From assembly GCA_030549335.1 (NCBI GenBank), contig CM060193.1, positions 59,735,146 through 59,799,145 of the forward strand: DNA of 64,000 nucleotides, given 5' to 3'. Shown piece after piece: positions 1-11,499 of the stretch. The notes beneath the pieces were generated by a model. That model was not told where the DNA came from and did not search any database. It saw only the letters and a list, made by a program, of their open reading frames with translations. The stretch's first letter is position 1. Each line of letters starts with the position of its first letter. This DNA is from Pontederia crassipes. Lineage: Eukaryota > Streptophyta > Magnoliopsida > Commelinales > Pontederiaceae. A program made the position numbers and the translations under genes.

Positions 1-850
1 AACTAAGTGACGACTCAGAAAATCAAAAGATGATTTCTTTCTTTACATGGAAAAATATCTGAAAATGAATCTGCCAGTCCTTCATGAAGGACATTGATAC
101 CAGACGAGATCATGATATCCCAAAAGTTTCATCACATGGCAATGGTAACATAAGTTGATATTACAGTTTTTTTTTTCGGTGAAAGGGAGGGCTTCTCTCG
201 TATACTTCACTCGTACTATAATTCGAACATAAATCAACTATGTCCCAAAAAGATTTATGTCGAACAGTAGTCTGATTGAGATAAAACTAAACGATGCTTC
301 ATATCTGAAATTTATGCTATCTAAAACAAATCACATCAGAAATATCAGAAATTCCATGTAACCCTCCTCTAACAGAAGCAAGGAGGCGAAGATCTACTCT
401 GCATAGCATGGTTCTTCCCCCAAATTACACTTCCAAAACTACTACGGGGAGATCTGCTGTAATCGCACGGAGTAATAGAACCCGGACATCGATACTTTCA
501 ACTACTCATGAATTCATACTAATACTCCAGACAAAAATATACTACTGATCGTACCATCAATCGTTCCAGAAACTAAGATTACAATAACAAAAGGTGGAGA
601 GAATATAAAACCTGACGCAGAGAACAAGGCCGCGAAATCCAAACCCTGTTCCTGGAATCGAGCGGAATTCAAAGGGAAAGAGGACTCGCCGCGGATTAAA
701 TAAACGAAGAGAAGAAAAAGCTGCAACTAGAAACTGTTTTGCAGAACAGAGGAGATTAAGTTTTTATGAACAGAGCCGCCTCCAATTCCTTCCTTGGCCT
801 CTCTGCGCTCCACCGCCTGATCACACGTGGCAGCTGGAAATATATTTGTT
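1..850 (-). promoter_or_regulatory. Possible promoter and 5' leader of a gene leaving the left edge
   Basis: Read on the minus strand, this stretch begins with a CACGTG G-box (824-829). A GC-richer block follows (about 600-840), then a pyrimidine-rich tract near 705-720 of the kind found at plant transcription starts. The rest towards position 1 has mixed composition with no long open frame. This fits a promoter plus an untranslated leader, perhaps with a leader intron, of a gene whose coding part lies outside the window. No coding exon was recognised, so this rests on composition only. Confidence 0.25.
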
Positions 851-1712
851 AGTTAAAAAACGAAAGTACCAGACTTATCGCCGTATGTTAATCCCTTGAA
901 ATAAGATAAAAAAAGATTTTTATTCCTCCAAATAAATCGGAAAAAAAATCTGAAATTGGAAGAATAAAACAGTTGATACAATTGGACATAAAAGTTATTT
1001 TTTATAGTTAAAAATGTAAAAATAGATAACAAAAATTTAGGAATAGTACCCAGATATGATCTGATTTCCTTTCCAAAGTTGGATCTAATAATCTAATTAA
1101 CATTTTTTTTAAAAAAATTCTTGCTATTTTATAATTTAATATAAAAATATTCTATGATATTATAATTATATGACCCGCAAATCTTGATGATTTTTAGAAT
1201 TTATAGGTAAACGATTCGATACAACTCTACATAATTCAAATTATATAAAATATATTACTGTGTTTAATATAAATTATTACCACATTAACGTTAATAAAAT
1301 AATATAGTTCATAAATAGTGAGATTAAAATGCATGACATATATATAAGATATGAAATTCCTAATGACATTATAACAAATGCAAAACTAATAAATATATAG
1401 TACCTGGAAATTTTGATATGTTTTGGAATTTAAGAAAATCATTAGAGAATATGATGTGAAAAAAAAAACATCTTTGCCGGGTCACTTTCACCCATAATAA
1501 TAAATTTGAGTAAATGGAATTTAACAGACTAATTCATAATTCAAATATATAGCGCAATTTTTTATAATATTTTCGTTAATTATTGTTTGTCCAAATATCG
1601 TTGATAACGGTTTATGTAATCGTATCAATATTATCGGGTGGTTAGTAACTATTTAAAAACATATTTTAAGAACTTTTTGGGTTTCTTAACTTTATTTTTT
1701 TATTTTTTTAGA
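851..1712. other. AT-rich intergenic DNA, no gene seen
   Basis: Very AT-rich sequence with stops in all frames and no terminal repeat or recognisable protein similarity. Confidence 0.6.
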
Positions 1713-2212
1713 GTTATTTTCATAAATCACTTCTAAACTATCATGATTTTTTATATTTAACATCAAATTATGAACTTTTTTTAATCTCTAAAATATCACG
1801 ACCTTTTCATTTTAATCCTTCCGTCAACTTCTATTATATTTACTATTATTTTTATTTTTTTTATTTATGAAAAAACTAAATTATCTCTCGTATAAATAAA
1901 AATAAAAATGAAGAACGAAGTTTTTGTCGGAAAACCCTTTCTCTGCGCTGGCAAAAATTTATGAAAGGGTTTTCCGACAAATTTTTTTCCTTAGTTTCTA
2001 CTTTTATTTATTATTTGATATGTTATATGATGAACGGTAATTTAGTCTTTTCATAAATGAGAAAAAGAAAAAATAATGAGAAATATAATAGAAGTTGACG
2101 GAAGAATCAAAGTGAAAAAGTCGTGGTAGTTAAGGATCCAAAAAATAAGCTCGTAGTGTGATATTAGATGTGGATAATCATGATAGTTTATGGATGATTT
2201 ATTTTTTTATAA
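1713..2212. mobile_element. Foldback MITE with long imperfect terminal inverted repeats
   Basis: The left end (about 1713-1800) recurs inverted at the right end (about 2090-2212). Both contain an AAACTATCATGA core, the block around TTCCGTCAACTTCTAT and a segment spelling 'catttatgaaaaaact' in inverse order. The element has no coding capacity. Its style, including a start near GTTATTTTCATAAA, matches the 313-bp element at 35500-35812, which has a 9-bp target duplication typical of Mutator-like MITEs. No clean target duplication was found here, so the ends are approximate. Confidence 0.6.
1923..1981. repeat. Perfect 19-nt hairpin inside the foldback MITE
   Basis: The arms at 1923-1941 and 1963-1981 are exact reverse complements (core GTCGGAAAACCCTTTC) around a 21-nt loop. 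The hairpin sits at the centre of the larger inverted repeat. Its GC-rich arms stand out from the AT-rich element. Confidence 0.85.
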
Positions 2213-2457
2213 AGAAATGGGGAGAGGAGGGATAAGATAGCCAAAATGAAAAATGATATCGATACAAAAAAACAAGTTACCAAAAAAAGAACTAATAAAT
2301 TGTTACCCAATAACTTGTAAGTCCAAAGTTTTACTCATCAAATTTTAGTTTGTCTATTCACGATTGACAATTGATTGAAATAAAACGGTGATAAATGAAG
2401 GTATGATGATACTATTTTTTTTCAAAAGGATACGTGTAATATATTGCACGGACTATA

Positions 2458-3639
2458 TACAACAAGAAAATTGAGATTTTCTGAAGGATTGCATGGACAA
2501 AAATTCTTCATAATTTGCGATGGATTTTGAGACGGACAGAAATCCTTCGAAACTTTTGACGGTAAAGACTGTTAAAAATAAAAAAAATAAATTATGAAAA
2601 TTTTTATGCTATTATTTTATTTTCTGACGGTTTGGAACGTCAAAATTTTCGACGTCTCCCTTTCCGTCACAAGTTCCGACGGTCCGGACCGTCGGTAATG
2701 GTAAAAATAATTAAATATTATAATCTTATATATCATAATATATAATGTAGCTAGTATCTTATTATTATAGTTACGACAGTTCGGACCGTTGCAAGTGTCG
2801 ATGGTCCGAATCGTTGGTAATCGTAACAATAATTAAATATTATAATCTTATATATCATAATATATAATATAGTTAATATTTTATTATTATAATTACCGAT
2901 AGTTCAGACTGTCGATAATTGTAATAATAATTAAATATTATAATCTTATATATCATAATATATATATATATTAATATTTTCGACAGTTAGGACCATCAGA
3001 ACTTCTGACGGTCCAAGAACTGTCGGTAATTAAAAAATAATTCTCTTGCTACTTTTTCTTCCTTCTCCCCTCTCCCGCTATTTTTTCCCTTTTCCCGCTA
3101 TATATTACCTTCTCCCTCTCTCCTCTCTCCTCTCTCAACCTCTTTTCCTCTCTCCTCTCTCCCTCCCTCATCTGTCGCGATCGGCGCGATGACTTCCGTC
3201 CGGACGACGACCCGCCTGCGACCCTCTCTCTCGAGCTTCGTCTTCCTCCGGCTCCGGCCACATCTCCCTCTCTCTTGATCTCGATCCGGCCAGATCGGCC
3301 GTCGGCAATGGGCAAATTTTTTTTATATTTTAAAAATTATTTGCGATGGTCGCAACTGCCGTATCGACGGTTAGCAATCGCCGGAACATATCAACGATCG
3401 CGACCATCGGAATGTCTCGACGGTCGCAATCGTCGGAATGTTTTGACAGTCGCAACTGTCGGAACGTTTCGACGATCACAATCGCCGGAAGTTTCGACGG
3501 GTGTTTTTCGAACCATCCGAAATTGTTTGCGACGCCACCTTTTTCGACCGATCATTTTCGTCGATAAATTCGTTGAAAACCTCTATTTCCGACGGACCAA
3601 CGGTTTTGTTCGTCGGAAAACACCATTTTTCTTGTAGTG
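2458..3639. mobile_element. Small non-autonomous CACTA (En/Spm-type) element
   Basis: The right end (3627-3639) reads CACTACAAGAAAA in reverse complement, the canonical plant CACTA terminus. The left end at 2458-2470 matches it at 11 of 13 positions. Between the ends lie many subterminal copies of a palindromic unit around GACGGTCCGGACCGTCGG (about 2620-3010), and looser CGACGGTCGCAA-type copies near the right end (3350-3500). A CT/GC-rich block (about 3049-3315) resembles a captured 5' UTR but carries no credible protein. Flanking trinucleotides (ATA/ATG) are only near-matching. Confidence 0.75.
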
Positions 3640-4960
3640 ATGGTAAATAAGTTAATGTTCATTAAAATCACAGGTCGATCGACCTATCATGTAATACAAT
3701 ATATAAGCATGCAGTATACTCATTTTGTCCTCTTTAAAAAGAATAATAGAAACATTAAACCTTTTGTCAAACTAACTAATAAGTTGATTTTAACATAAGA
3801 GAGAAAAGAACAGAAAATGGAAGGAGATTGAAAAAATATCCTCTAAATGAATTAGGCAAGAGCTCGCAATATCTTTTTTTTAAGAACAAGAACAATTAAC
3901 TTTAGGTAATAAAGTCGGGATTAATCATTATTAACACCTTTTGACAAATTATATATATATATATAATCGTCGTTATTTAAAATAAATGAGGTCAATGACT
4001 CAAAATTAAATAAAAAAGGGATGTGCACAAGTAATTAGATTTTTTTTTTCTTTCCTTACTTTCCCAATGTTCAAAGTAAAGTTTTCCGAAAGATTATAAT
4101 GATTTTACCTTAATACTTTTTCAAATTTAAATCAAGTTACACTTTACAGTAGATCGAATTTGTTCGATTTCTCATTTTCCGTTGATGGCCAGATCTGAAT
4201 AAAATCCTACATTTGCCACGTAATTGGTGGATAAACTTGAAAGACGAAAAAATAGTCAACGTAAATCGAGCAAAAATAACGAGAAAAAAATGGAGCTTAA
4301 ATAAATTGACATTAACTCGATAAAAAATAATGAGAAAAAAAATTTGAGTTCAAACTTCATGCAAATCGAGCTTCTAAATTATAACATTTACAAACTCAAA
4401 TTACATGCTAACTTAAAAATGGGTTTCATATAGATAAATATACAAAGAACTCAATAAATAAAATTATAACTTAAAAAACAATATTCAATTATTTTATATG
4501 ATTTGTATATTTTAATAGAAGAAAAATACTTAACTAATTAAGACATGTTTTAATCATGAAACAAAAATATGAGAAGTCGACAATGTATAGTATTTAGCAT
4601 AGAACTTTGCAATAATTCGTGTTAGGGTGAAGCAACAATTTTTATCGTAATCATTACCATAAATCAATAAATAAAATTACACATGTTCAATTTGTGCCTT
4701 TTTTTTTGTTGCAACCTCAGTGTCCGAGAAGTGATACCGATTGTTCAATCCAGTTGGCTCTAAGAGTAATTATGCGCAATGATCACGGATTGAAGTTTCG
4801 ACTCATCATCGAGCCCGACTATTTTAGTATCGCCACATGCAGCATGTCTGACTATGATATGTGAGATACTTAGTGAAATTTTTTTACATCCATAAAGAGT
4901 TATTATTCACTCCACCCAATTCTCTTTGGTGTGATTCTATTAATACGTATTCCATAAAAT
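3640..4960. other. AT-rich intergenic DNA
   Basis: No credible gene. It includes a short (AT)n run near 3950-3964. The segment at 4700-4860 has a SINE-like mixed composition, but no tail or target duplication could be shown. Confidence 0.55.
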
Positions 4961-4990
4961 TCAAATTTCTATATGCAAATTAATTTGCCA

Positions 4991-5118
4991 CCAATTGCTA
5001 TATATATAGTAATTGTACGCATGCCACATTCGTTCACAATTTCTTCAAGGGGCCCTAGCAAGAAAAAGAAGAACAAGACCAAGAAGGTGGCGGTGCACGC
5101 AGCAGCAAACAATTCAAC
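4991..5118 (+). promoter_or_regulatory. Putative core promoter and 5' UTR of PAH copy 1
   Basis: A CCAAT box (4991-4995) and a TATA-like run (4999-5007) lie about 110 bp before the ATG at 5119. The leader (about 5045-5118) resembles the segment in front of PAH copy 2 (about 22920-22988): both share an AAGAAG-rich stretch followed by CGCAGCAGCAA. Duplication therefore included the leader. Confidence 0.45.
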
Positions 5119-5553
5119 ATGGCCACGACGAACCCGCATGCCATGGAATTCCTCAGGATCGCCGGGTGGACGATACAAAATCCAAACAGGTACCAGATGC
5201 TGCACCATCTCATCACCGAGTGCGATGCCGGGCGGCTGGGGCACGCAGACGTCGTCGCCGCCGTTCACCAGCTACAGATACTGGATGGGTGGCCGGAGCT
5301 GATGGCAGGTTTCAATCTCATCATGCCCCCGCAGCACCGGAGAACTACGCCGGAGATGAATTTAGCGAGCAACGTCGTCCGGAAGTTGCACGAAGCCTTG
5401 AGCCACTTGAACGCTTTCTTGGACGTTCTTCCTGTCTTAAGTTGGGTAGACGACGCGACCGCCGCCACGGTCGTCGACGTCGGCGCTCCTACCATCGTCA
5501 GGATGATCTGCGTGATCATAAGAGTGATATACTTCCCTCTGCGGCAGTCGTGA
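5119..5553 (+). CDS. Small single-PAH-domain (SIN3-like) protein, copy 1, 144 aa
   Basis: Residues about 8-73 match the pattern of a paired amphipathic helix domain of SIN3 co-repressors: an FL-RIA helix (11-15), a central L-HHLITECDAGRL helix and turn (27-40), a VVAAVHQL helix (45-52) and the signature GWPELMAGFN followed by P-P (58-71). In SIN3 this fold binds transcription-factor peptides. Here it stands alone, without the HDAC-interacting region of SIN3, in a protein a tenth of SIN3's length. The C-terminal tail (121-143, VGAPTIVRMICV then YFP-RQ) is strongly conserved in copy 2 and is not part of the PAH fold. The ATG at 5119 is supported by alignment with copy 2. The stop lies 19 nt before a probable 3'-UTR intron. 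By inference it could act as a dominant-negative microprotein competing with SIN3. The function is not known. Confidence 0.72.
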   Translation: MATTNPHAMEFLRIAGWTIQNPNRYQMLHHLITECDAGRLGHADVVAAVHQLQILDGWPELMAGFNLIMPPQHRRTTPEMNLASNVVRKLHEALSHLNAFLDVLPVLSWVDDATAATVVDVGAPTIVRMICVIIRVIYFPLRQS

Positions 5554-5572
5554 AAAGCCATGCACTTCTCCG

Positions 5573-6115
5573 GTGAGAATCCGTCTCGTGTCCGTGCAAC
5601 GTCTGCATGCGTTCGTTGATAATTGATTGATTAATTGTACAGTTTGGATGATCTCTCTTGAATCGTTACTACATCAAGTCTTTGTGATGTTTATGCATGG
5701 CGCCTGTGTCAAGAACACATACGTACAGTTTGTGATGTTTATGCATGGCGCCTGTGTCAAGAACACATACGTAGAGTTTGTGATGTTTATGCTTAATATA
5801 TATACTGCAACATTTATATATATACACGTCGTTGGTTTATCCATGCATGCATATATTAGTTCAACTATATGTGTATATATTATGATTTACTCATTCTGAA
5901 GCACATATCTAAACTTTTCAACCAGTCAAAAAACACTTATCTGTATATATTAGTTCAACTATATGTATTATATATTCTCATTCATTCCCCTTCACAGAAC
6001 TTGATATTACATATGATTATCTATGCACGATTTACCCATGTGTGTGTTTTCTTTCTCTGTATATATTAGTTCTTTAATTAATTAGTTCACTATTAATTGA
6101 ATGTTTGTGTCCCAG
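5573..6115 (+). other. Probable 3'-UTR intron of PAH copy 1
   Basis: The donor CCG/GTGAGA lies 19 nt after the stop. The acceptor TCCCAG is at 6110-6115. PAH copy 2 has an intron at the equivalent place, and the sequences after both acceptors share features (a GATG-rich start, CAGAAACACC versus CAGAACACC). The stop-to-junction distance is below the ~50 nt that usually triggers nonsense-mediated decay. Confidence 0.5.
5681..5791. repeat. 48-bp tandem repeat, about 2.3 copies
   Basis: Units start at 5681, 5729 and 5777 with TTTGTGATGTTTATGC. The first two full units are nearly identical. It lies inside the putative 3'-UTR intron of PAH copy 1. Confidence 0.9.
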
Positions 6116-6790
6116 GTGATGGATCTGATTGGAAGATCTGCACGAGCGATCGAAATATGCTGCTGCCTGGTTTTAGGAATTTCCTTGACGATTGCCGTGC
6201 AAGTAGCAGAAACACCAAACACCTTTTTGATCACATATGCTGCTAGAAAAATTTCATGCTTAGTTACTTTTTCTTAGGTTAAAATGTGCACGGAACTAAA
6301 TAGTTAATGGGGTGTGCTTTCTCAAGATTGACCAACAGAGCTTTTCAGCTTTAATTGCCTGACATGTATTGCTGAGGCATGAATGCCGAGTAGTTGTTGC
6401 GCTTTTATGCTGCTACAAGAACTAACAAGATGCTTGAACTTTATTTGCAATTGCAAGCTCATCGATCAAGATACACACACTAATTAATATATTACTTGGA
6501 ACCTCAATTTCACTTGTAAAAGTTAGAAATTGGAGTTTGCAATTTTCTTTTTATCTTGGAGAAAGATAAGAATAGTCTGCCTAACTGATTCCTACTTCTT
6601 TTTACATAATTAAGATTCATTTATTTCATTCTTCCATCTTTGTAGAGGGATCTTCATGCATGGAAATAATAGATCAACTAGAACAAAATCCCAATCCTGC
6701 CTGTCAAGCTTTGAATTATTTATTAAACTAAAACAACTATTGGAATGTTACTTTTCCTAGAAATGATCTTCCTTGAAATTTTAGATTATA
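6116..6790 (+). other. 3' UTR exon and downstream flank of PAH copy 1
   Basis: The first ~180 bases show patchy similarity to the 3' end of PAH copy 2 (around 23641-23770), including the GTTACTTTT and TGCACGGA/TACACGGA segments. The rest is AT-rich flank with no second gene. Confidence 0.4.
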
Positions 6791-7250
6791 GTAATGTTGT
6801 ATACCTTTAATGCATCGCTAACTCGGCGTTGAAGACAATAGCGATGCATTAGCGTCGACTTTGCGCCATAGGCTTGGCGACGTCATTTCTCCGACGCTAA
6901 TAGCGTCTACTTAGCGCCCACGGGTTTGTCGACGCTATTACCATCGAACGGTGGCGCTAATGCAACGCTATAATGACGCAAAAAATTTCAACGTGAAGTG
7001 CTAATATGCATCGCTACTCCGACTCTAAAGTGGCGCTAAATTTGTCGACACTCATCTGACGCTAATATGACGCTATAACTCGGTTTTCCCGCATCGCTAC
7101 TACAACACTAACGTGACACTAAATATGGAGACGTCATTGTGACGCTAAAGAGACGCTAAGAATAATATGTGACGCTAAGAACAAAATTCACGCCGGAGGC
7201 ATCATTCAAATTCACATTATTTATGTTCTCAACATCCTCGCGCATTATTT

Positions 7251-7470
7251 ATGTTCCGGAGGCAGCGGCGGAGCAGCAACAGGAGGAGGAGGAGGCGGCG
7301 GTGGCGTCAAAGCAGCAACAGTAGGATGAAGAGGGGAGGAGGAGGCTATGGCGGCAGCGTCGAAGCAGCAACAGTACGAGGAAGAGGGGAGGAGGAGGTG
7401 GCGGCGACAACGTCGGGGAGTGAAGGAGGAGGAGGAAGAGGAGAGGAGGCAATAGTAGAAGGAGGGGAGT
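7251..7470. repeat. GC-rich GGA/GCA trinucleotide low-complexity block
   Basis: A run of GGAGGA, GGCGGC and GCAGCAACA triplets gives repetitive open frames on both strands (Arg/Gly-rich on plus, Ser/Pro/Leu-rich on minus). It may be captured 5'-leader sequence inside the CACTA-like element. No domain is visible. Confidence 0.6.
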
Positions 7471-7928
7471 GGTTAAAAGGGGGAAATGTCAACATCCGCA
7501 CAATATAAAGCACTACGAACCGTCGGATTACACAAAAGGACAATTTGGATTCATTGTTCGACGGGCACATGGATCACCACTTAGCGTCGCAAATTTGGTG
7601 ACGCTATTGCGTCACTAATGTGGCGCCACGTTTATTCACTTTTGATAGGTAATTAATTCTAAAATATGTTAAGTAGCATCACAAATTAGCGACTCAACAA
7701 TTGCGACGGTAAACTAGAATATAGTGTCGCATTGGCGTTGACAATGCGAGACGCTAAAGTAGCGTCACGAAATGGCGACGCTATTCTGACACTAAAACGG
7801 AGTAGCGACGGAACTGACGACGCGATTGTGAAGCCATTGTGTCGCTACAGCAATGCAGCGCTAATGCATCACAAAGGTGGCGCTAAAGTAGATTAATTAA
7901 CTATAAAGTTATTAACTAGTTATGTATG

Positions 7929-7930
7929 TA

Positions 7931-7996
<66 letters not shown>

Positions 7997-7997
7997 G
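7929..7997. repeat. (AT)n/(GT)n compound microsatellite
   Basis: An AT dinucleotide run is followed by about seven GT units and a second AT run. Confidence 0.95.
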
Positions 7998-8799
7998 TAT
8001 GCGTCGTTCGAAAAATTTGAAAATCATATGTTGATCAAATGAGGTCATTCGAAGAAGTCCCGAGATGTCCGATTTTCAACAAAAGTAATTTCTAAGCGCA
8101 CAAAGAAAAATAGACCATTTTCAATATTCTTTTTAAATTTGAAAAATTCTAATAAAATTAGCATTTCTCAAAAAAAATTGAAAACACTATGTCAACTAAA
8201 CGAGACTGTTCTGAGCACAACCGAAAGGTCCAATTTTTTAGAATGTGCATTTTTAAATTTCTTAGGTGAGACGAAAGTTTTGAGGAATTTTTATAATTAT
8301 GAAAAATAGGTATTTTGAGAATCGGAGGAAACGGAAAACATGTGAAATGTAAAAGGTTTGCGCCGTCCAACCTTCTCGAGACCTTCGAAACGCCTATTTT
8401 TTTCGTAGCAATCCGATCTAGGACCGCAAAGAACCGATCATTTCTATTTCAAAACTTTGCCTATTTTATTGAATTTCTTCCGACCTCTGATCACCACGAT
8501 TCTTGTATGGGTGGATAGCTCGTGTCGATCTCTATGAGTTCATAATTTTCGTTTTGACCGATTCCCGTCAGTCTCACATCAGCGACGGTCGGAAGCCTTT
8601 TTTTTCCTAGGTCCTTAACTCTATCGTCCGGCCTCCTAAAATTGCCAAAAAAAACTGAAAAATCTATGTTGCTATGGTCTACAGGAGATATAAATTTTTC
8701 CATGATCTGACGGTCGGATCTCCGGCAATCTCCATTTGAATCTCATGAAAAATGAAGAATCACTATTCCCCAATTTTGAAATTTGAGAATAGGAGTATA

Positions 8800-9026
8800 A
8801 TGTATGTATAACATAGTATATTAATTTTTGTATATTACATAATAGAATGATATAATATAGTATAGTATGGTGTGTAATATGGTATAGTATAGTATAATAT
8901 AGTATAGTATATAGTATATAGTATTTAGTATAGTATAGTATAATATAGTATAATATAGTATATATAACATAGTATTATATAGTATAGTATAGTATTATAT
9001 AGTATAATATGCAATATATAACATAT
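8800..9026. repeat. TATAG-type minisatellite
   Basis: Imperfect iterations of TATAG and TATAATATAG fill about 225 bp inside the CACTA-like element. Confidence 0.9.
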
Positions 9027-9859
9027 ATTGCCAAAAGAACTCAAACTAGCGTCTACTTAGCGTCGGAATCCTCCAACGCTAATATAGCGTCGCATTTGTC
9101 GACGGCAATACAACGCAAGATGTCGGCGCTAATATCGCCTCTTGTTTTAGCGTCTACTTAGCATCGTCATTGTGGTGACACTAACTTAGCGTCGCAAGCT
9201 TGCAACGCCAATACAACGCTATCATCTGCCGCGCATTTTTAAGTGTTCGCACGTGATAATAACGCTAAAATAGCGTCACGATGGCGCCTCATTTAGCGTC
9301 GACATATTTTGATGCTAAAATTATGCTATTGAGAGTTCATTAGCGTCTGTATTTATCGATCCAACGATGACGCTATTGTGACGCTATTGGCGTCTATTTA
9401 GCGTCACGTAGTATGGAGACGCTAATTTGCGTCGCTATTCAACATTTTTCTTGAGATCCTAAGGGAAGTTTTCTGAGTATCATAATTTTAATTCTATATA
9501 TCATTTTTTGTATCAAATTAAATAACGGAATGTTAATAATCCTAAATATTCCTCTCTAAATTTAAAAAGAACTAAGAACATAACCATGCACTAATTAAGA
9601 AGACAAGTTATGAAATAATAAAGCATAAGATTTTTTAATAAAAAAATATTGTAACGCTACTATAAGAAATCTGCCAAATAACGACGTGCATTAGCGACTC
9701 AATCAATGCGACACTAATTCGATGCCAATAGTGTCTCCATTGAGACTCTGTTCGACAAAAGGCGACACCCTCTCACTAGCCTCTATTTAGAGTCATCTTA
9801 GCGTTACCTATGGTCGACGCTAAAAGTGGTGCCATCTCAACACTACTACAACACTAATT

Positions 9860-10560
9860 TTATTATAATTTTGCTTATAATTACAAAATTAATTCTTCTT
9901 TATAAATTATAGGACCACTTTCATACCCACTTTTATAGTGTGAGATATCAATGCTCTTGTCCGTGCCCACTTACCGAAAGGGATAGGATCGTGTAAAGAG
10001 GTCCCAATTCAAGTGCGGGAAGATGTCTTTGGGGTGTTTACCGTATCATCTTTTTTGGCATTAGATAATTTATTTCATATTATTTTTAAATTACTAAATT
10101 TTATAATACTTTTAGAAAGAAAATCAGTTTTGTCCTAAGCTTAGTTTAAGGACGATTCAGAGATGCTTAAAGGAGGTGGCTGTGAAACGCCTCCTAAATC
10201 ACCTATATAAATTTCGCAAGGTCGTCACGTCTGCTAGCCTCATTATGGAGTAGGGTATATAGAGAGATGCTCAAGGCATATTAGACACCCAGTTTGGGAG
10301 TGCTTACATAATAAGTGTAAGTAACTTTATTTTATAATTTTACAAACTCCATGTATTTCATGTTTATCCCGGATGACTGAAAATTGGCATAGAATGTTTG
10401 AAAAACAAAAGTTAATAGACTTTCAAAGCTCGAAGTCTACATCCACACAGGAGAATCGATTCAATTTGACGAGCATCGACGGCGCATGGTAATGTAGGTA
10501 CAAAATTGAATAATCAAGCTTTTATCTTATACTTATTTTATAAAATTTGAAATTTTATTG
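9860..10560. other. Interior of the CACTA element, no clear gene
   Basis: Between the left subterminal array and the possible exon at 10561 I see no domain. The frame around 10380-10490 is briefly open and ends at a GTAGGTAC donor-like site, so it could be another remnant exon. Confidence 0.35.
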
Positions 10561-11493
10561 CAGAAGGAAAAAAAAGATAGTCTTCTTGATTTTCGTGTGG
10601 TCTACGAGGCCACACATAAGAGCAGAAAGCGACTTGATCACATCTACTCCCCTAGGCTGCGTTTGGTTGGGAACAAAACGCGAGAACAACGCGTTTTGTT
10701 CCCAAACGCAATACGTGACGAGAACTTTTACCATGGATGGGAACTTTAAAACTTTGAAAGTTCTTGCCGAAGGCAAGAACTTTTACTTTTTTTTTTCAAC
10801 GTGAGCCGCAAACTTTGACTTTTTTTTTAAAACTTCATCTATTTTTAATTATTTTATAATGTATGTATATATAATTTATAATATATTAATACATTATTAG
10901 GGATATTATAACATAATCTATTAAATGTTATTAATTAAAAATTATAAAATAAAATGCTCTAATAATTAATAAATATTTTATTAATTAAACTATTCAATTA
11001 TTTTTTTAAAAAAATTATATTATATTTAGATCTTAAAATATACGTAAATTATAATATTAATAATATTTAATATTTAATCAAAATAAATAAAAAATACTAA
11101 TGATATAACGATTTACGTAAATTATAATATTAATAACATATTCTTATTTATTATAATTTTATACTTCATAAAATAATAAATTATATTCTTAGTTCTCATC
11201 TTTTATCCAAACACCCACTAAAACTTATCCATCACATCAACTTTTTAAATTCTCATAATTGCACTTTTTCATCCAAACACCAACCCAAATTTTTTTATCA
11301 AATCAATTAGTTCTCGAGAACTAATGTTCCCATACCAAACGCAGCCCTAGAGTTTTGGTAAGTTTCATCACATGTTCATTTAATTATTCGCATTAGTGCA
11401 AATGATTTTTAAATGTGCAATGTTTAAATTTTTTAGGATGCATAGATGAAAAGATGATCGAGAAGTACGGAGATGATCCTAGTACTCGGCCAC
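10561..11493 (+). pseudogene. Possible remnant exons of a plant En/Spm transposon ORF
   Basis: An exon-like segment starts after a TTGCAG acceptor near 10561. Its frame contains a D-F-V-YEATHKS-K-LDHIY pattern, loosely like the lysine-rich, TH(T/K)-containing region of plant Ptta/En/Spm accessory proteins. It is interrupted by the MITE at 10655-11346. A second open patch (about 11437-11493) reads EKYGDDPSTRPP, the sort of sequence that follows in those proteins. Both lie inside a CACTA element, which supports the reading. The match is short and the gene is not functional. Confidence 0.25.
10655..11346. mobile_element. PIF/Harbinger-type MITE, 692 bp
   Basis: Exact terminal inverted repeats GGCTGCGTTTGGT at 10655 and at 11346 are flanked by the 3-bp direct repeat CTA (10652-10654, 11347-11349). 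The terminus follows the G-N5-GTT pattern of PIF/Harbinger elements. The interior is AT-rich and non-coding. The same family occurs at 37293-38332, with shared subterminal text such as TTAGTTCTCGAGAACT and TTTTTCATCCAAACACCAA. Confidence 0.85.
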
Positions 11494-11499
11494 CAGGTA

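Larger units (their letters stand above)
6795..9457. mobile_element. Degenerate CACTA-like element with GACGCTA subterminal repeats
   Basis: Both flanks (6795-7190 and 7565-7890 on the left, 9045-9440 on the right) are packed with TAGCGTC/GACGCTA-type motifs in both orientations, typical of transposase-binding subterminal arrays. The same motif marks the neighbouring CACTA element at 9658-22691, so the two belong to one family. The right end near 9444-9457 keeps CAAGAAAA in reverse complement, but the outermost CACTA bases are lost. No clear left terminus was found. Between the arrays are a purine-rich GC block (7251-7470), simple repeats and featureless DNA. Confidence 0.55.

Noticed and set aside
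3049..3637. Arg-rich and Ser/Arg-rich frames inside the small CACTA element
   Set aside because: They come from CT-rich and CGACGGTCG repeat sequence. No domain, and frames differ between strands.
4700..4930. Possible SINE
   Set aside because: Mixed composition and a GATTGAAGTTTCGACTC box-B-like string, but no tail, box A or flanking duplication.
5013..5576. Longer 187-codon frame overlapping PAH copy 1
   Set aside because: It is Arg/His-rich, a typical GC-rich shadow frame. The overlapping 5119-5553 frame is conserved in copy 2.
7249..7570. Arg/Gly-rich and Pro/Leu-rich frames
   Set aside because: Low-complexity trinucleotide DNA without domain text or splice context.
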